NCBI GenBank assembly: GCA_016932955.1
Contig: JAFGBV010000091.1
Location: 1-9,189, forward strand
Origin: Anaerolineales bacterium
Lineage (GTDB): Bacteria; Chloroflexota; Anaerolineae; Anaerolineales; UBA4823
Direction: 5' to 3'
DNA length: 9,189 nt
In this document: positions 1-5,824 of the stretch, one piece after another
Layout: each line of letters starts with the position of its first letter
How positions within the stretch are numbered: the first letter of the stretch is position 1
Notes under the pieces: model-generated
Databases searched by the model: none
What the model saw: only the letters and a program-made list of their open reading frames with translations
Told to the model about the DNA's origin: nothing
Position numbers and translations under genes: made by a program

Positions 1-1
1 G

Positions 2-193
2 CCGGTTGTACTCTTGTCCTCGCTTTCCTTTGCTGCTATCCACGGGGTATTTCTTCCCGATAAGCTCCTGGTGACCTTCCTGTTGGGAATAATAAGCACA
101 GTTTACTACCTCAAAGAACGCAACCTCGCCCCGTTAATGCTTACCCACTGGTTCGTGGACATGTGGAGTTTCGGCCTGTTCATGTTTGGCTAG
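2..193 (+). CDS. CPBP (CAAX/Abi-type) intramembrane protease, C-terminal fragment
   Basis: This is the last 63 residues of a gene that begins before the window, read in frame from base 2 to the TAG at 191-193. It is hydrophobic and carries two of the three conserved motifs of the CPBP family of membrane-embedded glutamic-type or metal-type proteases: FxxxH (FAAIH, bases 29-43) and HxxxD (HWFVD, bases 146-160), the latter inside LTHWFVDMWS. In the family the first motif, EExxxR, lies further upstream and would be outside the window. CPBP proteins process prenylated proteins, or in bacteria mature or resist peptides; the substrate here cannot be told. The neighbouring short membrane ORF follows after 18 bases. 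I am fairly sure of the family and have no basis for a specific function. Confidence 0.8.
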   Translation, partial: PVVLLSSLSFAAIHGVFLPDKLLVTFLLGIISTVYYLKERNLAPLMLTHWFVDMWSFGLFMFG

Positions 194-211
194 GATCATT
201 GGAGAAGGTAT

Positions 212-310
212 ATGCTCAAAATCTTTGCCGCGAACCAGCCTGTTTTATTTGCCATCTGCTTGACGCTCCTTGGCTTCGTGCTGTTGCTGTTGATAAGCAG
301 CATCGCTTAA
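212..310 (+). CDS. Short membrane ORF, possibly the broken start of a larger membrane protein
   Basis: A 32-residue ORF starts at ATG 212 behind a strong Shine-Dalgarno (GGAGAAGG, 201-208, 3 bases from the ATG). It is almost entirely one transmembrane segment (PVLFAICLTLLGFVLLLLIS). It ends at TAA 308-310, but the same frame continues open for 26 more codons, also partly hydrophobic (ALNTMVVVDIGLLIWAS), to the next TAA at 389-391. An amino end of this kind followed by a second hydrophobic stretch could be the beginning of another CPBP-like or other polytopic membrane protein that has been truncated by a nonsense mutation. A genuine one-helix small protein, translationally coupled to the CPBP gene 18 bases upstream, is the alternative. 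No family was recognised. Confidence 0.4.
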   Translation: MLKIFAANQPVLFAICLTLLGFVLLLLISSIA

Positions 311-450
311 ACAAAGCTACATTTTGCCTTGAATACCATGGTAGTAGTTGACATTGGCTTGCTGATATGGGCATCATCCTGGCGGTGGTAATATGAGCAG
401 AGAAGGAAAAAGATCGGACAGCTCAAATACGTGCGTTCAGCTCCCCGAGG

Positions 451-816
451 CTACGGCATCAACTGCCAGCGTAGATAGGCCACCAAGGCCAGCATGATCA
501 GAAGAAGCAGGCTCAACCCGGCTTCCTCCTTCTCCTGCCGCAGGATGTTAAACCCGGCAGCCAATACCATGAGCACAGCCAGCGCCACAGCCGCCAAAGG
601 TGTCAACCAGGGGTAGATATTCGTCGCCGCGGGCAAGATTAATCCCAGCGCCCCGAGGATTTCAGCAGCCCCGATGACCTGAGCCAGGCCGCGCGGTACC
701 GCCCTGACCCAGGGAAACAGATCCCGGGCCTTCTCGTAACGGAAAACACGGATCAGGCCCATGATAAAGAAAGCTGCGACTAATACGGTAGAAAATACCC
801 ACTCTAACCCGTGCAT
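451..816 (-). CDS. DoxX-like (DoxX_2) small membrane protein
   Basis: This 121-residue, four-helix membrane protein has the features of the DoxX_2 family: a first helix (VFSTVLVAAFFIMGLIRVF), then the charged segment YEKARDLFPWVRAVPRGLAQ, the glycine-rich helix VIGAAEILGALGLILP, a helix around PWLTPLAAVALAVLMVLAAGF, and a short charged loop (NILRQEKEEAG) before the final helix. The FRYEKA, GAAEILGALGLILP and PWLTPLAA blocks are typical. The ATG at 814-816 is preceded on its own strand by AAAGGA about 9 bases away. It is divergent from the large BTAD regulator. Family members are poorly characterised; some DoxX relatives are linked to quinone or thiosulfate redox chemistry, but nothing here indicates which role applies. 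No clear terminator was seen behind the stop. Confidence 0.9.
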   Translation of the reverse strand: MHGLEWVFSTVLVAAFFIMGLIRVFRYEKARDLFPWVRAVPRGLAQVIGAAEILGALGLILPAATNIYPWLTPLAAVALAVLMVLAAGFNILRQEKEEAGLSLLLLIMLALVAYLRWQLMP

Positions 817-868
817 TGGATGAAGTCCTTTCCGCGCAGAAGTATGGACATGGTCCGGTGACCAGCAT

Positions 869-874
869 AGTATA
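869..874 (-). promoter_or_regulatory. Possible -10 element for the DoxX-like gene
   Basis: On the minus strand the hexamer TATACT (five of six consensus bases) lies about 53 bases upstream of the DoxX-like start, directly preceded by TG. No recognisable -35 hexamer sits at 16-18 bp spacing, so this is a weak assignment. Confidence 0.3.
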
Positions 875-992
875 CATCACCTTTAACCTGACTTGTGCCG
901 CGCCGCAGGCCGATCCTAACGAAGCGCGAGCAGATTTCACTGTACGGGCTGGCCAATTTTCTAGAGTTGAGCCAGCATGGCAAATTCGCAGG

Positions 993-1001
993 TGTTATGA
1001 T
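993..1001 (+). promoter_or_regulatory. Possible extended -10 promoter for the BTAD regulator
   Basis: TGT followed by TATGAT (993-1001) matches an extended -10 element (TGN-TATAAT with one mismatch). It overlaps a perfect 10-bp palindrome, ATGATATCAT (997-1006), which could be an operator. There is no good -35 at 16-18 bp. Transcription from here would start near 1008, about 30 bases before the preferred GTG start, which fits that start choice. Confidence 0.4.
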
Positions 1002-1022
1002 ATCATGCGGGAAAGGCTTCCT

Positions 1023-1030
1023 GAGAAAGG
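1023..1030 (+). promoter_or_regulatory. Ribosome binding site deciding the GTG start of the BTAD regulator
   Basis: GAGAAAGG lies 8 bases before GTG 1039. No comparable Shine-Dalgarno precedes the upstream in-frame candidates at 895 or ATG 997. Protein homology to SARP/BTAD winged helices also begins just after this GTG (PLHLDLLGAFHL). Confidence 0.65.
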
Positions 1031-1038
1031 CGTCAGCA

Positions 1039-4000
1039 GTGCCCCTGCACCTCGATCTACTCGGCGCGTTTCACCTCAAAAAGGGCGGCCAGCCTGTGAC
1101 CGGTTTTGAACATCCGCGTCTCCAACATCTGCTGGCCTACCTTGTATTGCATCGCACTGCTCCCATCTCTCGTAGGCAGCTTGCTTACCTTTTCTGGCCA
1201 GACTCTCCGGACCAGCAAGCGCTCAAGAACCTGCGCACGTTGCTAACCCGGCTCCGCCAGGCATTACCGGACGTTGACCTTTTCATCCAGATAACACCCC
1301 AGGCCATCGCGTGGCGCCCAGATTCCCCCTTCACGCTCGATGTGGCTGAATTTGAGATGGGCATGTCGCAGGCAGCCGCGGCAAAAGAAACCGGGGATTA
1401 TGTTGGAACGGTAAACGCGCTGGAATCTGCAGTCCACTTATACACGGGGGAGCTGCTTCCCGATTGTTACGACGATTGGATCTTGCCCCAGCGCGAGCGG
1501 TGCCAACAAGCCTGCCGTGACGCGCTTGAACGGCTGGTTCTGCTCCTTGAAGAGCACCGCGAGTATGGTAAAGCCCTCCCGTATGCATCACAGTTATTGA
1601 ACCATGACCCCCTATCCGAGACAGCCTATCACCACCTGATTCGATTGTATCTGGCGCTGGGGAATCGGACGGAAGCGCTGCGCTTCTGCCGCGAGTGCGA
1701 TGCCATGCTGGAACTAGAATTTGGGAAAACCTCACAACGGGCTACCCAGGATCAGTACGCGCACCTGCTTGAAGTAGAAAGCCCGCCAATGCTGGCAGCG
1801 ATGGAGCAGCGGCTGGGGACAGGCCCATCTGGCGCGCCTCTGGTGGGAAGAAATGCTGAATGGACTCGCCTGGTGACTGCCTGGCGCTCTGCCGCAGCAG
1901 GTCATCCCCAGATGATACTGCTTAGCGGCGATGCAGGGATTGGCAAGACCCGCCTGGCGGAGGAAATGTGTGCCTGGGTCGCCCGGCAGGGGGGGATTGT
2001 GGGATTAGCCCACTGCCATCCGGCGGGCAGCAGCGCCGTGGCCTACGCACCGGTGATTGAATGGCTGCACGACAGGACGCTCCAAGGCCGAGTCGCCGCG
2101 TTGGCTGATGTCTGGCTGGTCGAGATCGCCCGAATTCTGCCATCGCTCCTGGCTGAGCGCCCAACCCTCAAATCCCCAGGCCCCCTGACCGAGTCCTGGC
2201 AGCGTACGCGCCTTTTCGAGGCGCTGGCGCACGCAATCCTCGGCTCAGATCACGCTACGCCTTTATTGCTCTTCTTAGACGATCTGCAGTGGTGCGACCA
2301 GGAGACGCTAGACTGGTTGGGTTACCTGCTCCGGTTCGACGCCAGAGCGCCATTAATGATTGTGACTAGCGTTCGCAAATACGAAATCGATCGCGTTCAC
2401 CCGCTCATGGCATTCTGGTTCGCCCTCACCCGTTCCGGCTTGCTCAACGAGATTCCCCTGGGGCCGCTCGATAGAACGGAGACTGGAATGTTAGCCGCGA
2501 ATGTTGCTGGTCGGGTAGTGGACACCCGTGAAACAAACCAGATCTACACCGACACCGAGGGGAATCCATTGTTCGTGGTAGAAATGGTGAGAGCAGGCAT
2601 GGCAGCCAGAGGAATGGAAAAACACAGGAACCAGGAAACGCTCGAACCAGGCTACCTGGACGAAACCCCTATTTCGTCCACCCCTGCCGCGTTGCCGCCA
2701 AAGGTGCGGGCGGTGATTCAATGGCGCCTGGCCCAGCTTTCACCAACTGCACAGGCGTTGGCACAGACCGCGGCTGTCATCGGCCGTGAGTTCAACCTCG
2801 ACGTACTGGTCCGGGCAAGCCGCCAGGATGAACAGGGAGTGATGGAAGGGTTAGAAGAATTGTGGCAGCGGCATCTTGTGCGCGTGCAAAACGGCTCTAT
2901 CTTCGACTTCACCCACAACGGGATCCGCGTAGTGGCTTATGACGATACCAGTCCAGTCCGCCGGCGCGATGTCCATCTGCGCGTTGCCCAGGCCCTCGAA
3001 GAACTCCACCATGATGATCTGGATGCCTTGAGCATCCAGATCGCCGGCCACTACGAGCAGGCCGGCCAGCCCCTGCCGGCTTGCGCCTTTTATCGCCGGG
3101 GCGCATCCATAGCGGAAGGGATTTACGCCAATACCGCGGCCGCGCAGATATACCAACATCTGTTGGAGAGCGAGCTCAGCGTCGCCCTGCCTGCACCTGA
3201 GCGGTGTGCGGTAAGACTTGCCCTGGCAGAGGTCTGGCGCGCAACCGGGCGGTGGAATCAGGCAGAGGCCATCAGCCAGGACGCCCTGGCGGAGGCTGAA
3301 GTCCTGGGCGATATTCGTTTGGTGGCGCGTTCCAAGTGCGTGTTGGCGGATGTTTTGCATCTGTTGGGTTACTACGAGACAGCCCTGCAGTGGTTGGCCG
3401 AAGCCGAGCAAGGTTTCCAGACTGCCGGCGATTGGCGCGGTGTGGCTGGCGCGCTCTGGATCATGGGTGAGATCCACTGGCTCCGTGGCGACCACCCCAG
3501 GGCACTCGCTGCACTGGAACGGCAGCTGGAAATTGCCACTGATATTAACGATCCGAGCATCATCTGCAAGGCATTGGAGGCAATTGGCATGGTTCAGTGG
3601 AGCCAGGGTGACTGGAATAGGGCCGCGGACAATTGTGTCAAAGCCTACCAGATCGCCAGTCCAAGGGAGTACAAGCCAGTTCTGATCCGTTCGTCGACCA
3701 CGCTTGGGAATATCTGCACCGGTGAACACCGTTACGGAGAAGCCATTTCCTGGTACCAGCGCGCTGGCATAATGGCCCAGGAGATCGACGACCGCCGGGC
3801 GCTTTCGTGGGCAACTTCCAACATAGCCCTGATCCTGGCAAAACGCGGCGACTACGAGCGCGCCAGCGCAGGATACGGGCGCAGCCTGCGGATTGCCTGG
3901 GAGATTGGCGATCGCCTGATTGCCTGTTTGAACGTTGCCCGCCTCGCGACGGTTTATGAGCGCCAGGGCAGGGTGAACGAAGCCGAGTGGCTCTACCGGC

Positions 4001-4548
4001 AAGCTGTCGATATCGGGCTGCGCCTGTGCATTCCCGGCTATCTTTCAGGCATGCTCGTGGGTCTGGCCCAGCTCTTACTGACGCAGGGGCAGTCTGAAGA
4101 AGCGCGCGGCATTTACCAGGAAGCGTTGGCCCAAATTTCAGGTGTCGCGGGTGCGCGCCTGGTCGGCGAGGATATCCACTTCGAAGCGCAGGTGCTGGGC
4201 ATCCGTCTCCAGCAAGCATTGGGCGAGGCGACAGTGGCAGAGACGGCGGCAGAGCTGCGCAACTTATTGCTGCATATGGAAGCATCACCCCAGCAGGCAG
4301 CACTTTACTATGAGTTATGGCGCCTGGAGCCCGTGAATGAAACTTTCCGGAAAACCGCCGCAGAGCGCTATCACACGGAGTACACAGAGACAGGCAATGA
4401 AGAGTCCTACCGCCGTTATATGGAGCTGACGGGCGAGGCGCTGCCAGATCCCCCGCCGCTGCCTGCCATCTCGGATCTAATTCCCGATCATCCGGATGAC
4501 ATCGGGTTGGAGTCGATTCTGGCCGATCTGAAAAGCTCATTCGAGTAA
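1039..4548 (+). CDS. SARP-like transcriptional regulator: winged helix-BTAD-AAA ATPase-TPR
   Basis: This 1169-residue regulator begins at GTG 1039. Residues about 1-95 form an OmpR-like winged helix of SARP type (LDLLGAF at the start, then RRQLAYLFWPD and LKNLRTLLTRLRQAL). Residues about 98-244 are the BTAD helical domain, with the typical block LYTGELLPDCYDDW. A STAND/AAA-type ATPase follows, opened by PLVGRNAEW: Walker A is GDAGIGKT (297-304) and Walker B is LLLFLDD (409-415) followed by LQWCD. Roughly residues 725-1032 hold about eight TPR units (repeats such as GYYETALQWLAEAE, GDHPRALAALERQL, GDYERASAGYGRSL). No C-terminal LuxR helix-turn-helix is seen, so DNA binding should be N-terminal. 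Such proteins are cytoplasmic, ATP-dependent activators whose TPR or ATPase region senses an unknown signal. It is divergent from the DoxX-like gene and lies 120 bases before the kinase-like gene, which is a plausible target. Confidence 0.93.
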   Translation: MPLHLDLLGAFHLKKGGQPVTGFEHPRLQHLLAYLVLHRTAPISRRQLAYLFWPDSPDQQALKNLRTLLTRLRQALPDVDLFIQITPQAIAWRPDSPFTLDVAEFEMGMSQAAAAKETGDYVGTVNALESAVHLYTGELLPDCYDDWILPQRERCQQACRDALERLVLLLEEHREYGKALPYASQLLNHDPLSETAYHHLIRLYLALGNRTEALRFCRECDAMLELEFGKTSQRATQDQYAHLLEVESPPMLAAMEQRLGTGPSGAPLVGRNAEWTRLVTAWRSAAAGHPQMILLSGDAGIGKTRLAEEMCAWVARQGGIVGLAHCHPAGSSAVAYAPVIEWLHDRTLQGRVAALADVWLVEIARILPSLLAERPTLKSPGPLTESWQRTRLFEALAHAILGSDHATPLLLFLDDLQWCDQETLDWLGYLLRFDARAPLMIVTSVRKYEIDRVHPLMAFWFALTRSGLLNEIPLGPLDRTETGMLAANVAGRVVDTRETNQIYTDTEGNPLFVVEMVRAGMAARGMEKHRNQETLEPGYLDETPISSTPAALPPKVRAVIQWRLAQLSPTAQALAQTAAVIGREFNLDVLVRASRQDEQGVMEGLEELWQRHLVRVQNGSIFDFTHNGIRVVAYDDTSPVRRRDVHLRVAQALEELHHDDLDALSIQIAGHYEQAGQPLPACAFYRRGASIAEGIYANTAAAQIYQHLLESELSVALPAPERCAVRLALAEVWRATGRWNQAEAISQDALAEAEVLGDIRLVARSKCVLADVLHLLGYYETALQWLAEAEQGFQTAGDWRGVAGALWIMGEIHWLRGDHPRALAALERQLEIATDINDPSIICKALEAIGMVQWSQGDWNRAADNCVKAYQIASPREYKPVLIRSSTTLGNICTGEHRYGEAISWYQRAGIMAQEIDDRRALSWATSNIALILAKRGDYERASAGYGRSLRIAWEIGDRLIACLNVARLATVYERQGRVNEAEWLYRQAVDIGLRLCIPGYLSGMLVGLAQLLLTQGQSEEARGIYQEALAQISGVAGARLVGEDIHFEAQVLGIRLQQALGEATVAETAAELRNLLLHMEASPQQAALYYELWRLEPVNETFRKTAAERYHTEYTETGNEESYRRYMELTGEALPDPPPLPAISDLIPDHPDDIGLESILADLKSSFE

Positions 4549-4572
4549 ATCTGGCCCACTCTTGCGCCTTCC

Positions 4573-4606
4573 TGAAGCGCCTGTGAAGCGCTCTCTGTTG
4601 TATATT
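4573..4606 (+). promoter_or_regulatory. Putative SARP-type direct-repeat operator and -10 element before the kinase-like gene
   Basis: The octamer TGAAGCGC occurs at 4573-4580 and again at 4584-4591, exactly 11 bp (one helical turn) apart. A -10-like hexamer TATATT follows at 4601-4606, with no good -35 hexamer. SARP activators of Streptomyces bind heptamer direct repeats spaced 11 bp apart that replace the -35 region close to the -10; here the second heptamer ends 10 bp before TATATT, slightly more than the classic 8 bp. The gene directly upstream encodes a SARP-like regulator. A weak hairpin (GCGCCTTC with GAAGCGC) overlaps the first repeat and is an alternative explanation. Confidence 0.4.
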
Positions 4607-4656
4607 CTGATTAGCCTTTGAACATTTCGGTTCAACAGCAAAATTTTCTCTTTTCC

Positions 4657-4663
4657 AAGGAGG
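4657..4663 (+). promoter_or_regulatory. Ribosome binding site of the cytidylate-kinase-like gene
   Basis: A perfect AAGGAGG lies 5 bases before ATG 4669 and rules in favour of that start over the upstream in-frame TTG at 4618. Confidence 0.85.
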
Positions 4664-4668
4664 CCCTA

Positions 4669-5313
4669 ATGACAGTAATCACACTCTCCCGACAACTGGA
4701 AAGTGGTGGCGATGAGGTAGCTCGGCTTTTGTGTGAGAAGCTGGGCTATCTATACTTTGATAAGAAGGCAATGGTTCAGGTCGGCCAGGAGATGGGGCTG
4801 GCGGAAGCCGTCATCCAGAGCGCAATCGACTTTCAGCCGGTTGCAAAAGGCCTGTTGGAACGCTGGTTTGGCAGCGCCCAGCGGATCACCGGTGGGGATC
4901 CCTCCAGTTGGACTTTCACGGCTCGAGCCGATGCCCTTCAGGACCTCACCATCGCAAATCTGATGGAAATTATCCTCGCTGGCTACAAGAAGGGTAATGT
5001 GGTAATCGTAGGCCGCGGCGGGATGGCCGCCCTTAAGGATAAACCTGATGTGCTGCATGTGCGGATCCAGGCGCCGCTTGAACTGAGGGTAAAGCGCTTG
5101 CAGGGGCACGAGGGGCTGACACTTGAGGAAGCTCAGCGAAGGATACGCGAGCGCGATCTGAGCGACGTTGACTGGATCAAGCGCTACTTTGGCCTCGAAT
5201 CTCACGAGCCTGCGCTCTTCGACCTGGTCATCAACACGGCCAAGTTCGCCCCGGCAGATGCCGCCGATCTGATCGTCAAGGCGCTGGATAAACTGCCCAA
5301 AAAGACCAGGTAA
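4669..5313 (+). CDS. Cytidylate-kinase-like family protein
   Basis: A 214-residue cytoplasmic protein that fits the cytidylate-kinase-like family (Cytidylate_kin2). It opens with TVITLSRQLESGGDEVA, continues with CEKLGYLYFDKKAM, and has the conserved core VVIVGRGGMAAL, then LHVRIQAPLELRVKRL, LTLEEAQRRIRERD and FDLVINTAKF. Family members are relatives of nucleoside monophosphate kinases whose substrate is mostly untested. From memory of the family, the first loop usually reads GSGG; here glutamate (residue 11) replaces the first glycine, and the usual arginine after the RERD aspartate region appears replaced (DLSDVDWIKRYF). The phosphotransfer activity is therefore uncertain. The gene stands alone after the BTAD regulator, with its own probable promoter, and is followed by a long inverted repeat. 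Family assignment is strong; the reaction is not established. Confidence 0.85.
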   Translation: MTVITLSRQLESGGDEVARLLCEKLGYLYFDKKAMVQVGQEMGLAEAVIQSAIDFQPVAKGLLERWFGSAQRITGGDPSSWTFTARADALQDLTIANLMEIILAGYKKGNVVIVGRGGMAALKDKPDVLHVRIQAPLELRVKRLQGHEGLTLEEAQRRIRERDLSDVDWIKRYFGLESHEPALFDLVINTAKFAPADAADLIVKALDKLPKKTR

Positions 5314-5358
5314 GTTGCCCACGCTCAAAACGCACAGCATAGAATCCTGACGTTCTGG

Positions 5359-5410
5359 AATGCATTCCAGGGCCCTACGAGTATCCGCGGGGCCATGGAA
5401 TGCATTTTCT
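5359..5410 (+). terminator. Long imperfect inverted repeat, probable terminator of the kinase-like gene
   Basis: Two 17-base arms, AATGCATTCCAGGGCCC (5359-5375) and GGGCCATGGAATGCATT (5390-5406), are complementary except for one position and enclose a 14-base loop. The right arm runs into a short T-rich tract (TTTTCT, 5405-5410). It lies 46 bases after the kinase-like stop codon and before the next promoter, the expected place for a rho-independent terminator. The T tract is short and the GC-rich part of the stem is next to the loop rather than at the base, so an operator role is possible too: the left arm is part of a perfect 16-bp palindrome, CTGGAATGCATTCCAG (5355-5370), and TGGAATGCATT is repeated at 5396-5406. 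Confidence 0.5.
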
Positions 5411-5454
5411 CGGAAAGGGATATTCTTACCCGAAGCAATCAGGATGAATGTGTT

Positions 5455-5475
5455 AATTTGTAATGTGAACTAATT
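5455..5475 (+). promoter_or_regulatory. Upstream operator (degenerate palindrome with half-site TGAACTAATT)
   Basis: TGAACTAATT (5466-5475) is an exact copy of the half-site in the downstream operator. Its mirror arm (5455-5464) matches at 6 of 10 positions, giving a degenerate 21-bp palindrome centred at 5465. The right end shares two bases with the -35 hexamer. Including base 5465, GTGAACTAATT is also a perfect 11-bp inverted repeat with AATTAGTTCAC at 5500-5510. Its centre is 45 bp from the downstream operator centre. Likely bound by the ROK protein encoded downstream (inference). Confidence 0.6.
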
Positions 5476-5502
5476 GACATATCAGCAAATTTATTATATA
5501 AT
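5474..5502 (+). promoter_or_regulatory. Perfect-consensus sigma70-type promoter of the ROK-MFS operon
   Basis: TTGACA (5474-5479) and TATAAT (5497-5502) are separated by exactly 17 bp, a full match to the vegetative promoter consensus, within a strongly AT-rich stretch unlike its surroundings. Transcription would start near 5509-5511, inside the downstream operator, and run toward the ROK gene with a leader of about 310 bases. Confidence 0.85.
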
Positions 5503-5522
5503 TAGTTCACTGAACTAATTAT
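5498..5522 (+). promoter_or_regulatory. Perfect 25-bp palindromic operator over the -10 element and start site
   Basis: ATAATTAGTTCA (5498-5509), a central C at 5510, and TGAACTAATTAT (5511-5522) form a perfect palindrome with 12-base arms. It overlaps five of the six -10 bases and covers the predicted start site, a position where a bound repressor would block polymerase. The outer TTAG...CTAA pattern resembles operators of ROK-family xylose repressors (XylR of Bacillus has TTAGTTT...AAACTAA). Autoregulation by the ROK gene downstream is the natural inference. Confidence 0.75.
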
Positions 5523-5824
5523 TCGGGTTCCCTTATTGTTACGACCACTTTTCGAATAACTGCCAGCCAGCACCTGCCGCCATCTACGGTCAGAATCCTG
5601 GCATCAAATCCGCTGATCACTCAATATGCCTGAGATGGTTTAGTGAGGAGGTGAGGTTATCGAATCCTGCCAGAAATTTGCCTATGGACCCCATCCAGAA
5701 CATGCCATTGAAACAGACCAGTCTTAACTTCGCCAAGAAGTCTTCTGAGCAAGTCATTACACCAATATAAGCCACATCTTGAAAGAGATTAACCCGGCCA
5801 AGTTCCCCCACAGATGAATTCATC
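5523..5824 (+). other. Long leader region before the ROK gene, no convincing gene
   Basis: About 300 bases separate the promoter from the ROK start. A 7-base inverted repeat, TTATTCG (5519-5525) with CGAATAA (5553-5559), could fold near the 5' end of the transcript. A good Shine-Dalgarno-like GAGGAGG occurs near 5644-5650 and overlaps GTG codons, but the frames after it are short and match no family I know. One frame reads KFAYGPHPEHAIETD and is then closed by stops, which might be the residue of a decayed gene. No riboswitch class was recognised. A weak alternative -10 (TATAAG, 5766-5771) lies closer to the ROK gene. Confidence 0.4.

Noticed and set aside
895..1038. N-terminal extension of the BTAD regulator to an upstream TTG/ATG start
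   Set aside because: The added 48 residues do not resemble the family, the probable promoter lies inside them, and the GTG at 1039 has a well-placed GAGAAAGG.
816..1109. 97-codon plus-strand ORF over the divergent promoter region
   Set aside because: It overlaps the start of the BTAD gene in another frame, has no motif, and its composition looks non-coding.
2851..4002. Long open frame (383 codons) on the minus strand
   Set aside because: It lies fully inside the BTAD regulator, whose plus-strand product has clear TPR repeats there; the minus-strand product is proline- and glycine-rich with no family resemblance.
3638..4540. Second long minus-strand open frame (300 codons)
   Set aside because: It is antisense to the TPR part of the regulator, rich in Arg/Pro/Ser/Ala as expected for a shadow frame, and has no recognisable motif.
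4618..4668. N-terminal extension of the kinase-like protein to TTG 4618
   Set aside because: ATG 4669 has a perfect AAGGAGG, and the family sequence begins with TVITLSRQ directly after it.
5561..5603. TGCCAG/CTGGCA inverted repeat in the ROK leader as a terminator or riboswitch stem
   Set aside because: The arms are only six bases with a 31-base spacer, have no T tract and match no known riboswitch core.
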